Source: Marinobacter szutsaonensis
GTDB lineage: Bacteria; Pseudomonadota; Gammaproteobacteria; Pseudomonadales; Oleiphilaceae
Direction of reading: 5' to 3'
Assembly: GCF_039523335.1 (NCBI RefSeq)
Contig: NZ_BAAAFC010000001.1
Span: 620,001 to 684,000, forward strand
Length of the DNA: 64,000 nucleotides
Of this stretch, positions 59,097 through 64,000 are shown one piece after another. The notes below the pieces were generated by a model. The model searched no databases, was not told where the DNA came from, and worked only from the letters and a program-made list of their open reading frames with translations. The translations under genes and the position numbers were made by a program. How positions within the stretch are numbered: position 1 is the stretch's first letter; every line of letters starts with the position of its first letter.

Positions 59097-59672
59097 ATGA
59101 AGAACGCATTGATTTGCTCGGCTCTGTGCGCCGCTCTTGCTTCCGGCGTGGCCCACGCCGATAACCATGGCAGCGCTGGCTCTAACGGCCTGACCACCAA
59201 CGATCTGGTTGCAAACGGTTATGCCGAAGCACGCCTCGGCTTTGCCGATATGGATCTGAGCGATGATGCCATTGTTGTCGCGGGTACATTTGGCACGGCT
59301 CTGGACCAGATTCTGCCGGGCCTGGGTGCTGAAGCCGAGCTGACACTGACAGCTGCGGATGCCGAGCAAAGCACAACCGTCCTCGGCACAACCTACAAAG
59401 CAGAAGCTAGTTATTTTGCGCTGGGCGGTTACGCCACCTACACCCTGAGCCTGGATCAGCAAGTCAAGGGGCTGGAACTGCTGGGACGGGCCGGCCTGGT
59501 ATACGTCGACCGTGAAGTGAAAGTAAGTGGAATGTCCGCCAGCGATTCCGAAATCGAACTCGGCGTCGGTATTGGTGCCCGCTACAACCTGCAAAACAAT
59601 CTGGCCATTGTCGGCCGCTACGACACCTACGACATCGATGTTCTGAGCATCGGTGCCACCTACCGGTTCTGA
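59097..59672 (+). CDS. Small outer membrane beta-barrel protein
   Basis: A 191-residue protein with signal peptide (cleavage after VAHA), amphipathic strands such as YAEARLGFADMDL, YFALGGYATYTL and GIGARYNLQNNLAIVGRYDTYDI, and C-terminal aromatic residue in GATYRF. This is the pattern of an eight-stranded OmpA/OprF-type or OmpX-type barrel. AAGGA precedes the ATG. An upstream open frame is not protein-like. The 284-base gap before it has TATATA near 59021 with a weak -35, the probable promoter. Function unknown. Confidence 0.82.
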   Translation: MKNALICSALCAALASGVAHADNHGSAGSNGLTTNDLVANGYAEARLGFADMDLSDDAIVVAGTFGTALDQILPGLGAEAELTLTAADAEQSTTVLGTTYKAEASYFALGGYATYTLSLDQQVKGLELLGRAGLVYVDREVKVSGMSASDSEIELGVGIGARYNLQNNLAIVGRYDTYDIDVLSIGATYRF

Positions 59673-59690
59673 TCAGTCTCCGGAACCGTC

Positions 59691-59713
59691 GGGCCCTGTT
59701 TCAGGCAGGGCCC
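59691..59713 (+). terminator. Hairpin after the small barrel gene
   Basis: GGGCCCTG-TTTCAGG-CAGGGCCC, an 8-bp stem 19 bases after the stop. No T-run follows, so efficiency is uncertain. Confidence 0.45.
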
Positions 59714-59724
59714 TGAATACCCCA

Positions 59725-60117
59725 TTATTCCATAACGTGCTCGGCCAATTTCGCCTTGATTTCGTCGGGAATCGGAACTGATTTCTCATGGTCGTAATCG
59801 AAGTGGATCAGCACTGACACGCCTCGGGCAATCTTCTTGCCGTCCTGCCAGGCTTCCTGGATCACCCGGAAAGAACTGTTGCCGATGTCACCGACACCGG
59901 TGCGGATTTCCACGGGCATATGCCAGTAACTCTGGGCCAGCAGATCAATTTCCAGGCGGGCCAGGATCAGCGGCCAGGTTTTCACTTCCAGCGTCGGGTG
60001 GAAGATCCGGAAGATCGGTGTACGGCCCTGCTCGAACCAAACGGGCAATGACGTATTGCTGATATGCCCCAGGGCATCGGTGTCGCTGAACCTGGGTTCA
60101 ATCTCGAGTGTGAACAT
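59725..60117 (-). CDS. Acyl-CoA thioesterase (4-HBT / YbgC-like)
   Basis: A 130-residue hotdog-fold protein. The catalytic Asp motif is FSDTDALGHISN, followed by VWFEQGRTPIF. Such enzymes hydrolyse acyl-CoA esters; the chain length is not predictable. It lies 32 bases downstream of the MacB-like permease on the same strand. Confidence 0.88.
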   Translation of the reverse strand: MFTLEIEPRFSDTDALGHISNTSLPVWFEQGRTPIFRIFHPTLEVKTWPLILARLEIDLLAQSYWHMPVEIRTGVGDIGNSSFRVIQEAWQDGKKIARGVSVLIHFDYDHEKSVPIPDEIKAKLAEHVME

Positions 60118-60149
60118 CCTCGTTTCCTGTCTTTGTATCTCTGCGCGGA

Positions 60150-61358
60150 TTATTCGTGCCGCAGTGCGTCGATGGGGTTGAGCAAGGCGGCTTTACGCGC
60201 TGGAAAATACCCGAAGATGATCCCGATCGCCACGGAAAATGAAAATCCGACGGCCATCACCGTGGGGGAAATGACAAAGGGCATGTTCAATTGCCAGGTT
60301 ACAAGCCAGGTGCCACCCACTCCGATGACAAGGCCGATAACACCGCCGAGGGTGGACAGGGCAATGGATTCCACCAGGAACTGGGTCAGCACATCCCGGG
60401 CCCTCGCCCCGATTGCCAGTCTTATCCCGATTTCCCGGGTCCGCTCGGTGACCGATACCAGCATGATGTTCATGATACCGATGCCGCCTACCAGTAGGCT
60501 GACGGCGGCAATGGCGCCCAGCAGGATCGTCAGGGTGTTGGTGGTACTCTCCAGGGCCTGGGCGATGTCCTGGGTATCCCGCACGTAGAAATCATCAGCA
60601 CCACCGTTGACCGGATTTCGGCGCTGGCGCAACAGGGACTCTATCTGCTCCTGCACCAGCCCCGTGGAGCCATCCACCATCGCGGACACGTAGATTGCAC
60701 TGACGTCCAGCTCACCCACCAGCCGGCGCTGGACCGCCTTGACCGGCATCAGAATGGTTTTGTCCCGGTCTTGGCCCATGGACTCGCCTTTTTCTTCCAG
60801 CACACCGATGACCCGGCAAGCCGTTCTCCCGACCCGGATGTTCGCCCCTAGTGCCTCCTGCCCGAGGAACATCTCCTCAATAAGGGTCTTGCCGATAATG
60901 CACACCGCCGCTCCGGAAGACAGTTCGCCATCCTCGAACTCGCGGCCGTAATCCAGGTAATGGTTCCGTACCGAAAAGTACTCGTTGGTGGTGCCGATCA
61001 CCGGTATGGTGTCGTTGGCATTACCGACAACCACCGTGGCACTGGTGGTGAGCGCGGGGGCAACCAGGATGCCGTCCACCTCGTTGCGGATGGCTTCGAC
61101 ATCGGCCAGTTCGAAGTTCTCCGCAGTAGTTCGCAGGCCACCTGGGCCCCGTTGGGCGGTACCCGGCATGACAAATAACAGGTTGGAGCCGATGCTGGCA
61201 ATCTGCTCGGTCACGCTGCGGGTCGCAGACTGCCCCAGATGCACCATGGCCACCACACTGGCCACGCCGATGATGATGCCCAAGGTGGTAAGAAAGGAAC
61301 GCAGTTTGTTGCGGGCAATGGCCTGCACCGACATGCCCAGGGTATCCAGCGCCCTCAC
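60150..61358 (-). CDS. MacB-like ABC transporter permease
   Basis: A 402-residue permease. An N-terminal helix (RNKLRSFLTTLGIIIGVASVVAMVHLG) is followed by a periplasmic MacB-PCD domain and a C-terminal FtsX domain with three helices (LLVGGIGIMNIMLVSVTERTREIGIRLAIGA). Unlike MacB it has no fused ATPase; that is a separate gene upstream, overlapping by four bases. Confidence 0.92.
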   Translation of the reverse strand: MRALDTLGMSVQAIARNKLRSFLTTLGIIIGVASVVAMVHLGQSATRSVTEQIASIGSNLLFVMPGTAQRGPGGLRTTAENFELADVEAIRNEVDGILVAPALTTSATVVVGNANDTIPVIGTTNEYFSVRNHYLDYGREFEDGELSSGAAVCIIGKTLIEEMFLGQEALGANIRVGRTACRVIGVLEEKGESMGQDRDKTILMPVKAVQRRLVGELDVSAIYVSAMVDGSTGLVQEQIESLLRQRRNPVNGGADDFYVRDTQDIAQALESTTNTLTILLGAIAAVSLLVGGIGIMNIMLVSVTERTREIGIRLAIGARARDVLTQFLVESIALSTLGGVIGLVIGVGGTWLVTWQLNMPFVISPTVMAVGFSFSVAIGIIFGYFPARKAALLNPIDALRHE

Positions 61359-62101
61359 GGAATCACCTCCGCCGGTGCTCCGTCCCGGATCAGCTTGCCA
61401 TCGGTGAAAAAAAGCACCCGGTCCGCATAGCGGGCGATGTCCGGCTCATGGGTCACCATGAGAATCGTGATTCCCTTCTGTTCACGGACAGAAACGAGTT
61501 CCTTCATGATCTCCCCGGCCATGGCGGTGTCCAGGTTGCCGGTAGGCTCATCCGCCAGCAGAACCGGTGGTTCGGTCACCAGGGCACGGGCAATCGCCAC
61601 CCTTTGTTGCTGCCCCCCGGAAAGCTGGGCAGAGGTCGCATGGGCCCGTTCGGCCAGGCCAACCGTGGTGAGCGCCTTCATCGCCACCTCATGACGCTGC
61701 GCTGGCCGGACGCCTTCATAAATCAGCGGCAGTTCTACATTACTCAGGGCACTGGTGCGGGGCAGCAGGTTGAAACTCTGGAACACGAAGCCCATGAAGT
61801 TGCGGCGCAGCAGGGCCAGTTCATCCCGGCCGAGGCCACCGACCTCAACTCCCCGGAACCAGTATTCCCCGGAAGTTGGCACATCCAGGCACCCCAGAAT
61901 ATTCATGCAGGTGGACTTGCCAGAGCCCGACGGCCCCATGATGGCAACGAACTCCCCCGCCCGGATGCTCAGGCTCACTCCATCCAGGGCACGAACCTCG
62001 GTCGCACCGCTGCCGTAAATCTTGTAAATATCGCGCATCTCCACTACGGATGGCGCGGATTGAGGCGTGGCCGACCCGCCGACATTACCAGATTCAGTCA
62101 T
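61355..62101 (-). CDS. MacB-like ABC transporter ATP-binding protein
   Basis: A 248-residue ATPase with Walker [11 protein letters not shown]-loop VFQSFNLLPRTS, signature LSGGQQQR, Walker B LLADEPTGNLD and switch MVTHEPD. It overlaps the adaptor stop and the permease start by four bases each, a tightly coupled operon. Confidence 0.93.
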   Translation of the reverse strand: MTESGNVGGSATPQSAPSVVEMRDIYKIYGSGATEVRALDGVSLSIRAGEFVAIMGPSGSGKSTCMNILGCLDVPTSGEYWFRGVEVGGLGRDELALLRRNFMGFVFQSFNLLPRTSALSNVELPLIYEGVRPAQRHEVAMKALTTVGLAERAHATSAQLSGGQQQRVAIARALVTEPPVLLADEPTGNLDTAMAGEIMKELVSVREQKGITILMVTHEPDIARYADRVLFFTDGKLIRDGAPAEVIP

Positions 62102-63351
62102 GGAGTTACCGCCGCCTGCATGCCGGTAATCACTTCGTCACCCTCCGCCAGTTCGTCACCGGGCAGTTCCGTGTAGCGGCCGTCGGAGGCCCCGGTTTGC
62201 ACGACCACCCGGGACGGCTTCCCGTCGCGAAGCACCCAGACCGTGTTTGAGGGCCCGGATCGATTTGATCCGGCCCGGGCACCGGGATGGCTGAACAGGC
62301 CGCCACCACCGCCATCGGTCGACGGCGGAGTAAAGCGGAATGCCATGTTCGGTACCCGCAGGACCTCCTCCCGACGGCCGGTTTCGATGGTGGCGGTGGC
62401 CGTCATGCCTGGCTTGAGCAACCCTTCGCTGTTATCCACGGAAAGTACCGTGGTGTAGGTGACCACGTTGTTCTCGACGGCCGGGTAAAGGTGAACCTTG
62501 AGCACTTCGGCAGAGAACTCCCGGCCGGACCAGGCGTCCACGGTAAAGGTTGCCATCTGGCCGGCTGCCACCATCCCGACATCGGCCTCATCCATGGACA
62601 CGTGCAGCTCCATGGCTTTCAGGTCCTCCGCCAGCAGGAACAGCACCGGGGTCTGGAAACTGGCTGCCACGGTATTGCCGGGTTCGATGCTCCGCTGCAG
62701 AACCACCCCGTTGATGGGTGAGGTAATCACCGTTTTTTCGAGCCGGGTCCGGGCCTGAAGCACCGCCGCCTCCGCCTGCCTTACCGACGCTCGGGCATAG
62801 GCCAGCTTGGCTTCGGCCCGCTTGCGAACAGCAATGGCGGCATCCAGCTCCGCCTGGGCAGTGGTACCCCGTTCACGCAATGCGCTGATCCGCCTTTCAT
62901 CCACCTGCGCTTCCTGGAGCGTCGCTTCGGCCTCTGCCACTGAAGCCCGTGACAGCGCAAGCTGGGCCTCCGCCTGTTCCAGTGCCACCTCCAGCTCATC
63001 GGTGTCAAACAGAGCCAATACCTGGCCTTCGGTCACCTGGTCATTCTCGTCCACCATGACCTGCGTGATCAGGCCCGATATCTCGGCGCCCACGGTAACT
63101 TCACTCTTGGGCTCCAGGCTTCCGGTAGCGGTGGCAGTCAGCACCATATCGCCCCGGTCCAGATGGTGGGTCTGCCACTGCACCTCGCCGTCATCGGGCC
63201 ACAGCCACCAACCAGCAATCACCACCAGTCCCGCAAACACCAGCAGCCATATCAGCCGCCCGGCCCTGCCCCGCTTGCGCTGCGAACGGATAACCCGATT
63301 GACTTCGTCCGCCATTTCCCGTTGGGATGGACTCTCTCTCTCCTGCATCAA
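62098..63351 (-). CDS. MacA/HlyD-type periplasmic adaptor
   Basis: A 417-residue membrane-fusion protein. It has a basic N terminus, one helix (LIWLLVFAGLVVIAGWWLW), lipoyl halves around VGAEISGLITQVMVDENDQV and VITSPINGVVLQRSIEPG, and an alpha-hairpin at about residues 115-200. It is the first gene of a three-gene MacAB-like set; no TolC-type channel is adjacent. The substrate is unknown, possibly peptides or macrolide-like molecules. Confidence 0.93.
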   Translation of the reverse strand: MMQERESPSQREMADEVNRVIRSQRKRGRAGRLIWLLVFAGLVVIAGWWLWPDDGEVQWQTHHLDRGDMVLTATATGSLEPKSEVTVGAEISGLITQVMVDENDQVTEGQVLALFDTDELEVALEQAEAQLALSRASVAEAEATLQEAQVDERRISALRERGTTAQAELDAAIAVRKRAEAKLAYARASVRQAEAAVLQARTRLEKTVITSPINGVVLQRSIEPGNTVAASFQTPVLFLLAEDLKAMELHVSMDEADVGMVAAGQMATFTVDAWSGREFSAEVLKVHLYPAVENNVVTYTTVLSVDNSEGLLKPGMTATATIETGRREEVLRVPNMAFRFTPPSTDGGGGGLFSHPGARAGSNRSGPSNTVWVLRDGKPSRVVVQTGASDGRYTELPGDELAEGDEVITGMQAAVTP

Positions 63352-63496
63352 GCTGGCTCCTGCCGACGATAATGAGTTGTATCTTCTCAGAAATTGGAGG
63401 GAGCGGTGTGTAAAAGTATGTTGACGGAGGGAACACCCGCTCTCTAGAGTCTAGCCAAGATCAGTTTGCCTTGACCTGCCAGGAGACAGTCACCGG

Positions 63497-64000
63497 ATGC
63501 CAACCTTGAAACCCGCCAAACTGGGCCTGCGAACACGCCTTTTCCAGCTGATCTTCGAGTCGGACACACCGGTCGCCAAGGCATTTGATATTGCCCTGGT
63601 GATTCTGATTTTCCTCAGCGTAGCCATCGTGATGCTGAACAGCATTGACGAGTATCACGAACGTTTCGGAGAGGTGTTCTATTACACCGAGTGGGTCATT
63701 ACCGTCATATTCACCATTGAACTGGCCCTGAGGATTTACTGCCTGGAGAAACCGGGGCTCTACCTGAAGAGCTTTTACGGCGTCATCGATGTGCTGGCGG
63801 TCCTGCCCACCTGGCTGGTTTTACTGTTCCCCGGTGCGCAGGTACTGGTCGTTGTGCGTCTGCTTCGGGCGCTACGGCTGTTCAGGGTTCTGGAAATGAT
63901 GACGCTGGAGGGTGAAAAGCGTTTGCTCTGGGGCGCGCTGGTGCGCAGCCGGCACCAGATAGGGATTTTCCTGTTCACGGTCATTATGCTGGTGACCATC
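63497..64000 (+). CDS. Voltage-gated-type ion channel, N-terminal part (3' end outside window)
   Basis: The first 168 residues of an ion-transport (VIC-superfamily) protein starting MPTLKPAKLG after AGGAGA. Helices S1-S3 are followed by an S4-like segment VVRLLRALRLFRVLEMM with Arg at every third position and the start of S5 (IGIFLFTVIMLVTI). The selectivity filter is beyond the window edge, so K+ versus other cations cannot be told. It is divergent from the MacA-like gene. Confidence 0.88.
   Translation, partial: MPTLKPAKLGLRTRLFQLIFESDTPVAKAFDIALVILIFLSVAIVMLNSIDEYHERFGEVFYYTEWVITVIFTIELALRIYCLEKPGLYLKSFYGVIDVLAVLPTWLVLLFPGAQVLVVVRLLRALRLFRVLEMMTLEGEKRLLWGALVRSRHQIGIFLFTVIMLVTI

Noticed and set aside
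1..64000. CRISPR arrays, insertion sequences, integrases, attachment sites, prophage genes
   Set aside because: No spaced direct repeats, transposase or phage-type proteins were seen; the four tRNAs show no adjacent integrase or duplicated 3' end.

Overview
The window is ordinary, GC-rich gammaproteobacterial chromosome. Gene content and order fit a marine heterotroph of the Marinobacter/Pseudomonas type: an Entner-Doudoroff block with hexR, a ppiD-hupB-lon-clpX-clpP-tig folding and proteolysis block followed by a Pro-Arg-His-Leu tRNA cluster, malate synthase G, an aapJQMP amino-acid transporter and a secreted lipase with its foldase. Marinobacter is my inference from synteny and protein character; no 16S gene is present. 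Coding density is very high. No gap between genes exceeds 300 bases, and I see no insertion sequence, prophage, integrase or CRISPR array.

Layout. 1-2386: end of a cbb3 oxidase maturation cluster (ccoI, ccoS, a TauE/SafE-like membrane protein). 2398-5180: ttcA, a DnaJ-related protein and an exported polysaccharide deacetylase. 5187-9837 (minus): a four-gene cell-envelope operon of C39 peptidase, coiled-coil beta-barrel, FadL-type barrel and MalM-like lipoprotein, which partly recalls the FapD/FapF pair of functional-amyloid operons but has no recognisable amyloid subunit. 10041-18763 (minus): a DASS anion transporter, a YjdF-like membrane protein, a D-aminoacylase-type amidohydrolase, an ABC-type adaptor/permease/ATPase set and a small DksA-like zinc protein. 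18952-21378: a lipase and a divergently transcribed lipase foldase, with a perfect CRP/Vfr-type site and a perfect inverted repeat between them. 21494-26134: aldo/keto reductase, an orphan branched-chain-type binding protein, glpD and a uracil-DNA-glycosylase-family protein.

26161-35610 is the central sugar block: edd-glk, gap-pyk, zwf-pgl-eda and the regulator hexR. Four similar palindromic sites sit in the two divergent intergenic regions, as expected for a HexR regulon. Together the genes carry glucose through glucose-6-phosphate and KDPG to pyruvate. 35741-44363 is the protein-quality block, with two REP-like palindromes between lon and clpX. 44583-45093 holds four tRNAs. 45313-52908 holds folD, glcB, glnS-cysS, ppiB and lpxH.

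52942-57134 is aapJQMP, preceded by a good sigma-54 promoter and with a strong hairpin between aapJ and aapQ. 57386-63351 holds an unrecognised lipoprotein coupled to a peroxiredoxin, a small beta-barrel protein, a thioesterase and a MacAB-type ABC set. The window ends inside a voltage-gated-type ion channel gene. The best candidate for an undescribed system is the 5187-9837 operon; the lipase/foldase locus is the next most unusual.
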